Below are positions 1 through 8,966 of a stretch of DNA of 46,266 nucleotides, one piece after another. The stretch spans positions 1 through 46,266 of the IMG/VR virus record IMGVR_UViG_3300022848_000018; one strand, 5' to 3'. The number at the start of each line of letters is the position of its first letter. Position 1 is the first letter of the stretch. This DNA comes from a virus. A model generated the notes under the pieces. The model searched no databases and was not told the DNA's origin. It worked only from the letters and a program-made list of their open reading frames with translations. A program made the translations under genes and the position numbers.

Positions 1-340
1 ATGGGAAGGCAGTTAGAGACGAGCAACCACGCCAAGCGTCGGAGAAATTAGTTCCAGCGGAGACATCTAGCAATGGGAAGGCAGTTAGAGACGAGCAAGC
101 ATACCAAGCGTTGGGAAAATTAGTTCCAGCGGAGACATCTAGCAATGGGAAGGCAGTTAGAGACGAGCAACCACGCCAAGCGTCGGAGAAATTAGTTCCA
201 GCGGAGACATCTAGCAATGGGAAGGCAGTTAGAGACGAGCAAGCATACCAAGCGTAGCCGAAATTAGTTCCAGCGGAGACATCTAGCAATGGGAAGGCAG
301 TTAGAGACGAGCAACCACGCCAAGCGTAGCCGAAATTAGT
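1..340 (-). repeat. 72-bp tandem LRR-coding repeats, left-hand set
   Basis: Units start at 1, 73, 145, 217 and 289 (the last diverges after about 340). They are almost identical at nucleotide level except for a window of about 16 nt, which encodes the residues on both sides of the invariant Ala-Trp. Read in protein order, the variable pairs are GY-AW-RG, GY-AW-YA, SD-AW-RG, PN-AW-YA and SD-AW-RG. The array continues at the right end of the window. Because assembly of such repeats is error-prone, the true copy number may differ. Confidence 0.93.
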
Positions 341-1252
341 CACGCTTCCAAACACATCTACGGCGCCGAGTGCCTCGAATGCAGCGACAGCCAATGCTTT
401 ATCCGCTGTCGACAACTCCGCGTCGATCATCATCGCGGCATAGATTTTGGTGCCCGGTAGATATACCCCACCTTGTACTTGAGAGAACGCCCCGGCAGAC
501 GCCGCTACCGAATATGTAGCAACGCCCCAGTCAGTTGCTTGGATATAGGTTCCAGTAATCCCGCCCGATGGAATAGTAACGACCAGATCGTCACCCGCCT
601 TGTCAACTGTCCAATACCAAGGCGGGCCACCGGTCAGCGCCGGGCGGCTGGCCCCAGTGACTTGGTAGGCATGGTTGCCGGAGATTTCCCTGACCGTCAG
701 AGCATCAACGCTACCGACAAAATTAAGATCAGCGCGAATGATGAGGGCGGTCCCATTTGCTCTGAAGATTTTCGAGATTGAACCATTCGCCGAATAATCA
801 CCGGACTCTTGTGTCCCAAAGACAATTGCGACATTCCCCGCGCTGTAGGCGGATACGGTCAACTCCGCCTGATAAAATTTACCGCTGACGAGAGGCGCAA
901 TGCTGGCCGTAAGGTCGCTGTCTCCTACTTGAGTGCCGTCACTAGAGGCCGTACCAGACCCGATTGCCCACCCTGTGCCCTTGCCCCAGTTGCTATCAGC
1001 GTCAAACCCGCCATTGACAGCCAACTCAGCCCCAATCACCACCCCCTGACTGCGGTCCAACACCAAACCAACCGGGTCAGTCGCAGCATCGACGGCGGTT
1101 ATTCCCGCGCTCGTCTCATACTGCAACGCGATGCCGCTTTGCCGAAAAGCCGGATCGATCTTGTCGAACAGGAAGCCAGCAGCACCATACTTAACGAACA
1201 GCTTCGCCAGCAGGTCACCACCGCCAAGAAGTCTTCTGCGCCGTCGACTCAT
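1..1252 (-). CDS. LRR tail/receptor-binding protein, N-terminal part (gene continues at 46266)
   Basis: The ATG at 1252 opens a frame with no stop down to base 1. It continues in frame at 46266 and ends at 45752, giving about 588 aa in total. Residues 1-60 look like a virion-anchoring head. Residues about 70-200 begin with a NGGFDADSNWGKGTGW-type segment and resemble the beta-sandwich carbohydrate-binding modules of phage appendages. From about residue 304, 24-residue repeats start (NF-xx-AW-xx-CSSLTAFPLLDVSAGT), of the BspA/DUF285-like leucine-rich type. Expected role: adhesin at the tail, binding the host surface. It follows head and connector genes in the late operon. The gene contains only two GANTC words (about 804 and 1246), unlike its neighbours, which suggests transfer. 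Domain assignments are by pattern only. Confidence 0.85.
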   Translation of the reverse strand, partial: MSRRRRRLLGGGDLLAKLFVKYGAAGFLFDKIDPAFRQSGIALQYETSAGITAVDAATDPVGLVLDRSQGVVIGAELAVNGGFDADSNWGKGTGWAIGSGTASSDGTQVGDSDLTASIAPLVSGKFYQAELTVSAYSAGNVAIVFGTQESGDYSANGSISKIFRANGTALIIRADLNFVGSVDALTVREISGNHAYQVTGASRPALTGGPPWYWTVDKAGDDLVVTIPSGGITGTYIQATDWGVATYSVAASAGAFSQVQGGVYLPGTKIYAAMMIDAELSTADKALAVAAFEALGAVDVFGSVTNFGYAWRGCSSLTAFPLLDVSAGTNFGYAWYACSSLTAFPLLDVSAGTNFSDAWRGCSSLTAFPLLDVSAGTNFPNAWYACSSLTAFPLLDVSAGTNFSDAWRGCSSLTAFP

Positions 1253-1267
1253 AGCAATTAGCCTCGA

Positions 1268-1642
1268 TTACTTAATGGTCCGGCGGGCCAGCAGAATCAC
1301 ATCAAGATCTGTCGAGCCATCACCAGCGACTGAGCCGGGCTTCAAGTACAACGGCGCCTCCAGAATCACTTCGATTTTGGCCTCAGTCAGGACGATTGGA
1401 TTCCCTTGCGGATCGTTCAGGACAGCAAAGTTAGCCCCGTCGTTCGACCCGAGCAGACTCACTTTGCCGCCCGTGCTGAATGTGCCAACCACCTGAACAC
1501 TCACATCAGCCGCGACGTTGTTCTTCCAGGCTTCGCCATCAATATCAGTCGTGCTGAGTCCTTCCCAGGTAACCAACACGGCAGCTAGTCCACCGCCTTC
1601 GCCATTGCCGATCGGCAACTCACTCAATTCTATGTCAGCCAT
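1268..1642 (-). CDS. Putative virion structural protein (124 aa)
   Basis: This is a small, mostly beta-predicted protein with a SLLGSNDGANF segment typical of phage structural beta-sandwich proteins. It has no signal peptide or membrane segment. The ribosome binding site is AAGGAATC, 8 nt before the ATG, and contains a GANTC word. The gene lies immediately upstream of the LRR adhesin, so a decoration or tail-accessory role is likely by context. Its GANTC density (about 6 in 375 bp) matches the rest of the genome and contrasts with the adjoining adhesin gene. Function otherwise unknown. Confidence 0.75.
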   Translation of the reverse strand: MADIELSELPIGNGEGGGLAAVLVTWEGLSTTDIDGEAWKNNVAADVSVQVVGTFSTGGKVSLLGSNDGANFAVLNDPQGNPIVLTEAKIEVILEAPLYLKPGSVAGDGSTDLDVILLARRTIK

Positions 1643-1653
1643 CGAGAGATTCC

Positions 1654-1839
1654 TTATGGTTCTAGTGCTGTGATTCTGGCCTCATGGTCCACTATCGCTG
1701 CTTCGACGATAGCCAGCCGGGACTCGAGATCTTCAGTCAACTCTTGCATAGCTCTATAGAAGTCCATCAGATCGCGAATCATGCGCTGTTGGCTGTAACT
1801 ACCATGCTCCTGAAACGGGGCCACATCGAGCAATGGCAT
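1654..1839 (-). CDS. Small coiled-coil protein (61 aa)
   Basis: Residues about 25-60 (DLMDFYRAMQELTEDLESRL... then AIVEAAIVDHEARITALE) form heptads suited to a trimeric or dimeric coiled coil. The first 20 residues are polar and Gln/Ser-rich. The start has a GAGGAAG Shine-Dalgarno and lies just after the stop of the 233-aa connector-like gene. A linker or neck/tail accessory role is plausible from position only. Confidence 0.7.
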   Translation of the reverse strand: MPLLDVAPFQEHGSYSQQRMIRDLMDFYRAMQELTEDLESRLAIVEAAIVDHEARITALEP

Positions 1840-1841
1840 AA

Positions 1842-2543
1842 TCAGGCTTCCTCGTAAGTCTCAGCTGAGACCATGCTCGGCCGGAGTCCAGAGAAGGAGG
1901 AATAAGCGAGTCTTGACCGTGCCTCGTCACCGGCTCTAGCGAAGATCTTGGCCCTGGCTCCCTGCATGACAAGATCGCCCCAGCGCAACAGAATCCAATT
2001 CGTGCACAACGTCTGAGCCAAAGCCTGAGAGGTCTCGGAGACTCCATAGGCCCCGGTGTAGGTAAAGTCCTGATCGGCCTCAGACCACTGGCATGGCCGA
2101 GTGTCCCCGGCAGGATAGTATTCGAGTCGCCGAGGCACCTCATACCAACCAAGGCTGATGGTTGAGCCGATCTGGCCACAGCCCATGAATGCGAAGGAGT
2201 TACCACTCCGGTAGTATTGCTTCACGTACCTGGAATCAGCGAACATCGCACCTGGAGTCCGCGGGCTGGCGTAAGCATCACGATCAAAACCGAAGGAATC
2301 GAAACGGGCGGCCGCAAGCTTCTGAAACAGGTGCGGCCGAGGTATGTCCCATGAATGTGACTCAGCAACTGTCGTAGTCAACGTGTCCTCGACAAGGTTC
2401 GCAGCGTAAAGAATCGCGCCCCCGTTGTCACCGGCATGAAGTTCTCGCAGAGTGAGATTCACGTAGGCGGCGACATTCGCCCGCATGTCAGGGCGAAGGT
2501 GCTCCAGAGTCAGTGTGTCAACAATCTGCGAGAACGTAGTCAT
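1842..2543 (-). CDS. Putative head-to-tail adaptor/connector protein (233 aa)
   Basis: The N-terminus is helical and resembles the adaptor-type proteins of short-tailed phages (MTTFSQIVDTLTLEHLRPDM, then a VNLTLRELHAG segment). The middle is aromatic-rich with a SLGWYEVPRRLEYYP segment. The C-terminus carries another helix with R/A-rich residues (RWGDLVMQGARAKIFARAGDEARSR). Position after the major capsid gene and size near that of T7 gp11 fit a tail tubular A/adaptor role, but I see no diagnostic motif. The gene abuts its neighbours (2-3 nt gaps), consistent with one transcript. Confidence 0.55.
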   Translation of the reverse strand: MTTFSQIVDTLTLEHLRPDMRANVAAYVNLTLRELHAGDNGGAILYAANLVEDTLTTTVAESHSWDIPRPHLFQKLAAARFDSFGFDRDAYASPRTPGAMFADSRYVKQYYRSGNSFAFMGCGQIGSTISLGWYEVPRRLEYYPAGDTRPCQWSEADQDFTYTGAYGVSETSQALAQTLCTNWILLRWGDLVMQGARAKIFARAGDEARSRLAYSSFSGLRPSMVSAETYEEA

Positions 2544-2546
2544 GGG

Positions 2547-2879
2547 CTAGGAGCCCTTCTTCGCGGAGTCAATAACCACGGCGGTTGGGACTGGCTTATC
2601 GCCAACGATTCCGGGCTGATCCCTGGGCTTCTGGACTCCAGCCTGGTCAATCCCACGGACGACCTTGCTGCCGGCGACTTCAAGGAGATTCCGGCCGTCG
2701 ACTCCAAGCTCCTGGACCTCAACGATCGCATTCCGATAGATAGCCGATTGTTTGCTCCAAAGCTCCCTGAACTTGGCGATCCTGTCTGGATCGGAGTCAG
2801 GGATTGAAAGCTGATTGTTCTGGAAGTGAAAGCCGCCGATCGAAAGTGCTCGATAAGCAGCGCACCGAAAAGTAGCCAT
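2547..2879 (-). CDS. Unknown 110-aa late protein
   Basis: It is the first gene after the terminator that follows the capsid gene. The ATG at 2879 is preceded by GAGGAATC (SD with embedded GANTC). Residues 1-30 are an FRCAAYRALSIGGFHF-type beta segment; residues 35-60 form a basic-acidic helix (DPDRIAKFRELWSKQSAIYR). The C-terminal third is low complexity and charged and ends in KKGS. No membrane segment. A head-completion or decoration function is possible by position; I do not recognise the family. Confidence 0.7.
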   Translation of the reverse strand: MATFRCAAYRALSIGGFHFQNNQLSIPDSDPDRIAKFRELWSKQSAIYRNAIVEVQELGVDGRNLLEVAGSKVVRGIDQAGVQKPRDQPGIVGDKPVPTAVVIDSAKKGS

Positions 2880-2904
2880 TGATTCCTCACTGTGCCGAGA
2901 GTCT

Positions 2905-2957
2905 GAAAAAAGGGAGCGACCGCTAGACTCCCGGCTAGGATAAAACGGCCGCTCCCT
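2905..2957 (-). terminator. Intrinsic terminator after the major capsid gene
   Basis: Read on the minus strand, an 11-bp stem (GGGAGCGGCCG pairing with CGGUCGCUCCC, one G-U pair; arms 2946-2956 and 2912-2922) is followed directly by six T residues (2911-2906). It lies 45 nt downstream of the capsid stop. It probably terminates partially, so that the capsid transcript is more abundant than downstream connector and tail transcripts. Confidence 0.9.
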
Positions 2958-3001
2958 CCTACCACGACGCGCGCTGCGCGTAACGACTCAGGTCGCCAGA
3001 A

Positions 3002-4222
3002 CTAAGCCGCTACGTAATCGCTGCTAACAGCTGTCGTGATATCCGTCATGATGCCCATCGTCTGAACACCCTTGACCTCGAATCCGAGCTCGTCGAGCAG
3101 ATCGCCCTCGATAGCATCCTTGCCATCAAGAACGGCCCGTCCGCCGGTCCCGTATTCGTTCGTCTGAGTCGAACGCAGAACACGCTTTGAGATGCCGGCG
3201 GGATGAAGAACCACCAGCTTCGCCGCCCAGACAGGATTCTCAACGAACAATGGGTGAGTCATGAGCTTCAGAGTACCATTGAAGCCGATGATCTCCGTGA
3301 CCTTGAGTCCATAGCTGGTTTCGCCAACAGCGATATTGTAGGTGCCGTCCTTGCGAACCATGTCCGAGATCAATTCCATCGTGGTTGATCCGGTGAACGC
3401 GATTCGTTCGTTCGGAGCCCCCTTGATGTTCTTGTCGAAGATTCGGCGCATGAAGTTCGTCAGGGACGCCGGGCCCATGAGGGCCATTGCACCGGACGTG
3501 CCGCCGAAGTTTGCAGGTTCAACGATTCCACCGTAGCCTTCGATCTGCGGAATCACGCCGTCGGACATGGTGAGCTGCTTGGAGTTGTACGAAGTCACCG
3601 CCTTGCGACCGTACCAGAATGCCCGCTCCATATCCTCTGCATGATAGGTCATGCAATTCTGGCGGTTGTTGGCCAGCTGACTCCCGGTCACGAACTCGAT
3701 CGCATTCGCCGTGCCAGAGATCGCCCAGCCATTCCAGAAGATCTGGACGTAGTTGAGTCGAGACTCGCCCTTCTGCGTAACGGCTTCCGGCCGCTGAGCG
3801 CCTTGCTCATGAGCCGTACCGATGGACTGGAAGAACTCGCCAGTGGCAATCGTTGCCGCAGTCGTTCCGGCCCAGCCGCGCTGAATCGTAACGGTATTGC
3901 CTGCAACAGCGGTGACGAACACGTACTCGCCAGTCGTCTCGTTCATGAGAATCGTTTTCGGAACCCAGAGATTGGAATCGTCAACGACAATGGACGTGGC
4001 TGCGGAGTTACCGCCGGTCACGACCTCGGCACGGCCAGAGATGTGCGAATCTTCCCACCACTGGAACACGCTGTCACGAGCCGGCCGAGTCGGCATGCCC
4101 GAAGAAAGGGCCAAAAGCGGCGTGGTGCCGACAGGCCCATACATAAGAACTCGGGAGGCGAAGTCACCGACTCGTTCGCCCACCAGTCCAGAATGAGAAG
4201 CAAAGATGCCTCTGATCGACAT
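3002..4222 (-). CDS. Major capsid protein, SU10-like (DUF5309 type), HK97 fold
   Basis: 406 aa. The region around residues 40-60 (PTRPARDSVFQWWEDSHI) and the later TFTPAF-free, SYGLKVTEIIGFNGTLKLMTHPLF segment match the pattern of SU10/DUF5309 major capsid proteins. Residues about 80-130 form an inserted beta domain (VVDDSNLWVPKTILMNETTGEYVFVTAV). The protein makes the icosahedral shell. It is placed after the scaffold and before an intrinsic terminator, as expected. The ATG at 4222 is preceded by GAGGT and by a small CGAGTC-aacc-GACTCG hairpin in the 48-nt gap. Identity is inferred from sequence pattern plus position. Confidence 0.85.
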   Translation of the reverse strand: MSIRGIFASHSGLVGERVGDFASRVLMYGPVGTTPLLALSSGMPTRPARDSVFQWWEDSHISGRAEVVTGGNSAATSIVVDDSNLWVPKTILMNETTGEYVFVTAVAGNTVTIQRGWAGTTAATIATGEFFQSIGTAHEQGAQRPEAVTQKGESRLNYVQIFWNGWAISGTANAIEFVTGSQLANNRQNCMTYHAEDMERAFWYGRKAVTSYNSKQLTMSDGVIPQIEGYGGIVEPANFGGTSGAMALMGPASLTNFMRRIFDKNIKGAPNERIAFTGSTTMELISDMVRKDGTYNIAVGETSYGLKVTEIIGFNGTLKLMTHPLFVENPVWAAKLVVLHPAGISKRVLRSTQTNEYGTGGRAVLDGKDAIEGDLLDELGFEVKGVQTMGIMTDITTAVSSDYVAA

Positions 4223-4270
4223 GGTATAACCTCAATTTTTGGGTCGAGTCGGTTGACTCGGAACCTCGGT

Positions 4271-5152
4271 TTAGGTGTTACGCCTCATGCGGTCGCGGGC
4301 ATTACCGCGATTCGCCGAAGGCATATCGAAGAAATTATCAAGCGAGCCGCTACTGGAGGACCGATTCTGCCTGTTGTTGTCGGACTTCCGATCGCCACTG
4401 AGCTTGATTCCGAGTGTTGCGAGGGCTTGCTTGGTTGCGGCGATCGCTGCCGCAGGCTTGGTATGCCGCAAACTTGCTTGCTTGTAGATTGTCCGTACCG
4501 CGGACCTGAGTTCAGGATCATTGTACTCCGGAATCGCTTCCGACAACTTCTCCTGCACTTTCGATTCCCTTCCGTTATCACGAATCGCCTGTTGGAACTG
4601 CTCGGTCAACTGGGCTTTGTGGGACGCCAGCGCCCGACTCATTACGCCAATAGACAAATTGAGGGTACTCCGTGCAGTAGCTTGCTGGAGACTCCCCAGT
4701 ACCGACGTCAACTGCGCCGGGTCATTCGGGTCGAAGTCCGCTGGAATCAAATCCTTCGGTGTGGTCAACCCGGTAATAGCGGCGTTCAACTGCTCTGCAA
4801 AGGCCGCCGAGTCATCATCGCTTGAATCTTCGTCATCGTCCTCGGATGCAGGAGCCTTTTTCTTTTTCGACTCCTTGTCGTCATCTTCGTCCGAATCGTC
4901 CTCCAGGTCCAGATCAAAGTCTGTATCGTCCTGGTCATCAAACAGTTTACGCAACGCGTCAGTATTCTCAAGGGAAATATCGTCCACTTCCTGAGTCTGG
5001 CGCCTTTGCTGCTGTTGCTGCCGATCGTCGCCCCCACCTGAATCATCATCGTCGATCTGGTCGATCGGCTGGTCAATCATGCGAATGTCGCTCATACCAC
5101 CGAAACCATTCGGGGCGTAAACGGGCAGATTCTGGTACAAGAACTTATACAT
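4271..5152 (-). CDS. Scaffolding protein
   Basis: About 293 aa. The N-terminal half is extremely acidic with long Asp/Glu/Ser tracts (residues about 25-115) interrupted by a Gln run and KESKKKK. The C-terminal half is helical and ends in a basic tail (RGNARDRMRRNT), the usual capsid-binding arrangement of phage scaffolds. It sits between portal and capsid. The ATG at 5152 overlaps the upstream stop (TGATG) behind a GAGGAGA Shine-Dalgarno; a GTG at 5155 and a later ATG (MSDIRMI, about 20 codons in) are alternatives. Confidence 0.8.
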   Translation of the reverse strand: MYKFLYQNLPVYAPNGFGGMSDIRMIDQPIDQIDDDDSGGGDDRQQQQQRRQTQEVDDISLENTDALRKLFDDQDDTDFDLDLEDDSDEDDDKESKKKKAPASEDDDEDSSDDDSAAFAEQLNAAITGLTTPKDLIPADFDPNDPAQLTSVLGSLQQATARSTLNLSIGVMSRALASHKAQLTEQFQQAIRDNGRESKVQEKLSEAIPEYNDPELRSAVRTIYKQASLRHTKPAAAIAATKQALATLGIKLSGDRKSDNNRQNRSSSSGSLDNFFDMPSANRGNARDRMRRNT

Positions 5153-5424
5153 CACTCAATCTCCTCGGAAGTGGCCTCAGCCAGGGTTAATGAATCCCGC
5201 AGCTGCTCTATGAAGCGAGCAGCTGCGGCAGTTTGTATCAACAATTTACGCGACTCCGAATCAGCCTCATCTATGTCAGTCATCGATATCTGATTGAAGC
5301 AATCTACCTTGATTGATTCCAACAAGGCGTCACAGAAGTTGAGTTCCCGTAGGTCCTTCAATAAGATGCCGACTCGATGCCGGAGGTCCAACGGGTAGGT
5401 AGCCAGGATTCGTTCGGCGTCCAT
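5152..5424 (-). CDS. Unknown 90-aa protein between portal and scaffold
   Basis: It is a helical, acidic protein with a single Cys pair of unclear meaning (FCDALLESIKVDCFN). There is no signal or membrane segment. The start has a GAGGAATC ribosome binding site containing GANTC. Its stop overlaps the scaffold start, so translation is probably coupled to scaffold. A minor assembly factor is plausible from position only. Confidence 0.7.
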   Translation of the reverse strand: MDAERILATYPLDLRHRVGILLKDLRELNFCDALLESIKVDCFNQISMTDIDEADSESRKLLIQTAAAARFIEQLRDSLTLAEATSEEIE

Positions 5425-5461
5425 AGTGATTCCTCAGATGGAGGGTAACATACCGATCCTG

Positions 5462-7396
5462 TCACCCGACGGGTTGTTGTGAAGCCTGCGGTGGAATCGG
5501 CTGGCCGTCAGGGCCAAGTTGCTGTTGCTGTTGTGCTGGGTCCTCCTGAATCTGGAACTGCTTCATGTCCGCATCGACATCCATGAGATTCGTCCAGTAA
5601 TTCATCATCTTCAGAAGGTCGATCTTATTCTGCTGCACGGTATCAGGAGTCTGAATCATCGCGAACAGAATCTTCTGGAAGGCGATGGCAGCTGCTTCAC
5701 GATTCAGTTGCTTCAGGCCAGAACCTAGCGAAGATAGCACGTCGCTATGCTTGAGTCCAGTGAGCTTGGCCAGTGTCTCCGCGTCGGCAAACTGCGCAAT
5801 ATTATGGAACGCCGCCATGCGAACTGGATGCAGGACCTGTGAATCAACCAGAAAGGACAGCATATGCAATCTGCGATTGACTCCCTGCATAACTGCGGCC
5901 ACTTGGGACTCGATAGCTCGATCGAGGCCAGCAATCTGGGATGGAAGCCCCTGACTCGGGAACATAAGCTGTAGGAATCCCATCACGGCCTGTACATCGC
6001 CCATGGCCGTCCGAGTCTCAGCTGAGTTGCCCTGAATCCGAGCTATACCACGGGCTGGGTCAGCACTGGCCGACGCCATCTCGTTCTTCATCGTCAGAAT
6101 CCCAGCGACATCGCCCTCACGAAGCTTCGTCATGTCGTAGTACTTTGGATTCACGCCGAGGAATCCCCATATACTCGAACGCGCACCCGCGACATAGACA
6201 TTGAAGAGGAATGAGACGAATGACTGGAATGACTTCATGAGTTCGGCCACAGATTTAGTGGCTTCGCCCATATCATCCACATTCAGATGACCCAGGTAGT
6301 AAGGAATGTCCTCGGTGAGTCGGCCGGCTGGAGTCGCTGAGACGATATAAGTTCCATCGACAATAACAATGCGCCACAACTCGTACTCCGGAATAGCTGA
6401 CTGAGCAGGTTGGACTCGATTCTCCTCTGGGGGCTCGGCACTGAGGTCGAAATCAGCTGGAGTCAATCGAATGAACATCCGAACGACTTCATGCCCAGTG
6501 ATCTTCTGGCCAGTTCCACGTTCGAGTCCCTGGAAGTACGCATCCAATGAGTTACCACCACCCTCTTGCAGGTCGTCGACGCCCATTCCAGCATGATTCG
6601 GGGGAGACCGGTAGTAGGTGCTCAGCTTATTGGCCGCCGTATCCTGTGCCATGCCAGGCATTGATTCCAGAACCAGGTCCATGTTGACCCACTTATTCTT
6701 CCGAGCCTCGCGCACGAGCTTATAGCGACTCATAGTCTCAACCGTGGCCGCCCACTCGGCATCCTTGCTTATCGCCCTGGGATCAGTGACCGAAGTATCC
6801 CAGAGAAAGTTGTACATATCCAGGGAACGAATCTGATTCCCAGTATAAGTCCCGAGCTCGCCACCGTATTCCGTTGTGTTCCAGTCAAGCCAGAATCCAC
6901 CGAGGTTGTACTTGAGCAGACTCCGAATCGAGGAGGTCAAGTGACTGTAGTACTTTGTCTCCTTGCCGTCCTGATTCATCTTCTCGACAACCGTGCGCAC
7001 CTGCTCAGACATGTCAGGATCGGTGATCTGGAACACATCCATCGAGTTGGGAGAGAAGACTCCGGCATAGAAGGCCACGAGATCTTCCAGATGCGCATGA
7101 AGCAACGGAATCACCGTGTTGATGGCTTGCGGCATTCCCGTCGTTGCTTCCTTCTCGGCTCTGATTCGATCCTCAGCACTCAGCCGCTGCCATGTCGCCA
7201 CAGCCTTGTCGATGCGAGCATAGCGCTGGATTCGAACGTTCCGAATTGAGGCGCCGTCATCGAGCCGGTCCTTCAGATAGTTCAGCAACGTATCATGAGT
7301 CTCTTCGACAAGCAAGCCACCCATCGGCCCCTTAGAGTCTCCTTCAGCAAAGATGACGTCAGGATGTTGGATCTTCGTGTTACCGTCGCGTTCCAT
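5462..7396 (-). CDS. Portal protein
   Basis: 644 aa. It is the gene between large terminase and scaffold, in the size range of P22/T7-like portals. It shows an N-terminal helical wing, a central aromatic and beta-rich portion (FWLDWNTTEYGG...YNFLWDTSVTDPRA), a long helical C-terminal barrel region (residues about 400-600), and a Gln/Pro-rich tail (DPAQQQQQLGPDGQPIPPQ). Twelve copies would form the DNA entry channel and bind terminase. The start is preceded by AGGAGAGAATC. Assignment rests on position, length and overall pattern rather than a catalytic motif. Confidence 0.8.
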   Translation of the reverse strand: MERDGNTKIQHPDVIFAEGDSKGPMGGLLVEETHDTLLNYLKDRLDDGASIRNVRIQRYARIDKAVATWQRLSAEDRIRAEKEATTGMPQAINTVIPLLHAHLEDLVAFYAGVFSPNSMDVFQITDPDMSEQVRTVVEKMNQDGKETKYYSHLTSSIRSLLKYNLGGFWLDWNTTEYGGELGTYTGNQIRSLDMYNFLWDTSVTDPRAISKDAEWAATVETMSRYKLVREARKNKWVNMDLVLESMPGMAQDTAANKLSTYYRSPPNHAGMGVDDLQEGGGNSLDAYFQGLERGTGQKITGHEVVRMFIRLTPADFDLSAEPPEENRVQPAQSAIPEYELWRIVIVDGTYIVSATPAGRLTEDIPYYLGHLNVDDMGEATKSVAELMKSFQSFVSFLFNVYVAGARSSIWGFLGVNPKYYDMTKLREGDVAGILTMKNEMASASADPARGIARIQGNSAETRTAMGDVQAVMGFLQLMFPSQGLPSQIAGLDRAIESQVAAVMQGVNRRLHMLSFLVDSQVLHPVRMAAFHNIAQFADAETLAKLTGLKHSDVLSSLGSGLKQLNREAAAIAFQKILFAMIQTPDTVQQNKIDLLKMMNYWTNLMDVDADMKQFQIQEDPAQQQQQLGPDGQPIPPQASQQPVG

Positions 7397-7406
7397 CGAT
7401 TCTCTC

Positions 7407-8966
7407 CTAGATGGGTAAATACTGTGACTGGCCTATTGACTCCGCTCCTGGCCCAGGCGATCCATCGCCCAAGGCGGTCAGAATCGAGCGGTCTACTCCA
7501 CGGTCCTTAATCAGCTGGCCGTGCATTTGCCAGATCTTAAGTCCGTACGCTCCCGAATCAGGGAGATCGTCCTTGACACTTGAAGCCTGGGAGTATTCCT
7601 TGTATGCGTCGAACAAGTCAATTTCGCCTTCGGCTAGAGCATAGCTCCCGACTCGAAGGGCTTCACGCATGGCCAGGATTCTTGCGGGCTTGGATTTCTT
7701 ATCGGTATGAATTGGGAGCATGGCAATCGTTTCGCGATTCATCTGACGAATCTGCATAAATAAATCAAATTGACTCAGCAATAATTTCTGTGCAGCCTCG
7801 GCCTCGATAAACCAAGTCGATATGCCCCAATAGTAACTGAGACTCAACATCTCGTCAAAGATGCCCTCTTCGCGCCAATGCCCGACTCGATGGTCTATGA
7901 TCGCCGGAATCGAACTACCAGTTATTAACGCGTGAACCGTGATCGCCGACTTATCATGATACGCTTCGAGTCCGAAGGCAGGATCTAAGACAAGCGCACC
8001 CGCGATGAGATCCTCAGGCAATGGACGTATAACGAATCGAACGGTTGACATATCTGCGTTCAATATCTCGTCCTGAGTGAGATTCATCATCTCACATTCC
8101 CAGACGTGCGACAAACCGAGTTCGCGGTATTCCTTATAATCGTTCAGTAACTCTTCAACAGTATAACGCTCAGGCCATAAAGCTCTCAACTCACCAGTCG
8201 CAGCATCCTTGACTAAACAACCAAAGATCGTTGGATTCCACTTCGGATTCTTCGCCAGGCGCATAAGCAATGTAGTCCGACGAATCGCATTACCCAGAAA
8301 CATGACAACGGCACGCTTGGCCTTCGCCTTCATCAGACTCCCGAGAACCCATTCATCCAGATTCTTCTGCTGATTCACGTCCTTCGTATTATCAAGATCC
8401 TCCACATCGTCAATAATGATAATCTCAGGCCGTCGGCTATTGATCAAGAGTCCGCGCACCTGCTGCTCTGAACCGAGCGCCTTGAATATGCAATGCTTGA
8501 CTCTGACGCTGCCATCCGGCGACCGAATTGATATGTCGATCATCCAGAGGGAATCAGTCTCCGACGACTTTATGACTCGGCTAGGACCATGCAACTCTTG
8601 ATCCCGATCACTCTGTAACCAGGCGATGATATCTCGAATCGCGTTCTTAGCAATGCCATTCGTCTTTGAGACGTACAACGTAAAAGCGAAGCTTGTATAA
8701 CGGAGGAACAGAATCGAAGCCAGCTTTGCCAACGTACTCTTAGCGTGCTCCCTGGGAACAGCGAACAACTTCTGTAGAGTCTCGGTCACTTTGTCATGAT
8801 TCGCCTGGTCAACAAGCAGAAGCAGCTCAGCCCATATCTCTTCATGGAAGTCCGGAACCCTAAGAGTCAGCTCGTCGCCAAGGTAAAAACTCAAGAAGGT
8901 AACACAGTCCTGGCGCATGGCCAGAAGCAACTCTTGCTTAGTGAGTTCTACGGTGACATCAGACAT
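7407..8966 (-). CDS. terL: Terminase large subunit (packaging ATPase and nuclease)
   Basis: 519 aa. The motor domain has a deviant Walker A AVPREHAKST (residues 69-78) and a Walker B with hydrophobic run then DD (EIIIIDDVED, 181-190). The nuclease domain has Asp328 in ALVLDPAFG, Glu388/390 in WFIEAEA, and a VKDDLPD cluster (464-470) carrying the last metal ligands. It packages DNA through the portal and cuts the concatemer. The start overlaps the end of the small-subunit gene by 8 nt, which fits translational coupling. The type of genome end (headful or other) cannot be told from this sequence. Confidence 0.93.
   Translation of the reverse strand: MSDVTVELTKQELLLAMRQDCVTFLSFYLGDELTLRVPDFHEEIWAELLLLVDQANHDKVTETLQKLFAVPREHAKSTLAKLASILFLRYTSFAFTLYVSKTNGIAKNAIRDIIAWLQSDRDQELHGPSRVIKSSETDSLWMIDISIRSPDGSVRVKHCIFKALGSEQQVRGLLINSRRPEIIIIDDVEDLDNTKDVNQQKNLDEWVLGSLMKAKAKRAVVMFLGNAIRRTTLLMRLAKNPKWNPTIFGCLVKDAATGELRALWPERYTVEELLNDYKEYRELGLSHVWECEMMNLTQDEILNADMSTVRFVIRPLPEDLIAGALVLDPAFGLEAYHDKSAITVHALITGSSIPAIIDHRVGHWREEGIFDEMLSLSYYWGISTWFIEAEAAQKLLLSQFDLFMQIRQMNRETIAMLPIHTDKKSKPARILAMREALRVGSYALAEGEIDLFDAYKEYSQASSVKDDLPDSGAYGLKIWQMHGQLIKDRGVDRSILTALGDGSPGPGAESIGQSQYLPI

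Noticed and set aside
1-340. Regular repeats at the window start as a CRISPR array
   Set aside because: The 72-bp units are contiguous, lack unique spacers, and form an open frame with a clear LRR pattern; no cas operon is present.
3641-4825. Long open plus-strand frame (394 codons) opposite the capsid and scaffold genes
   Set aside because: It is antisense to two well-supported structural genes, has an Arg-rich composition typical of shadow frames and no supporting ribosome binding site or operon context.
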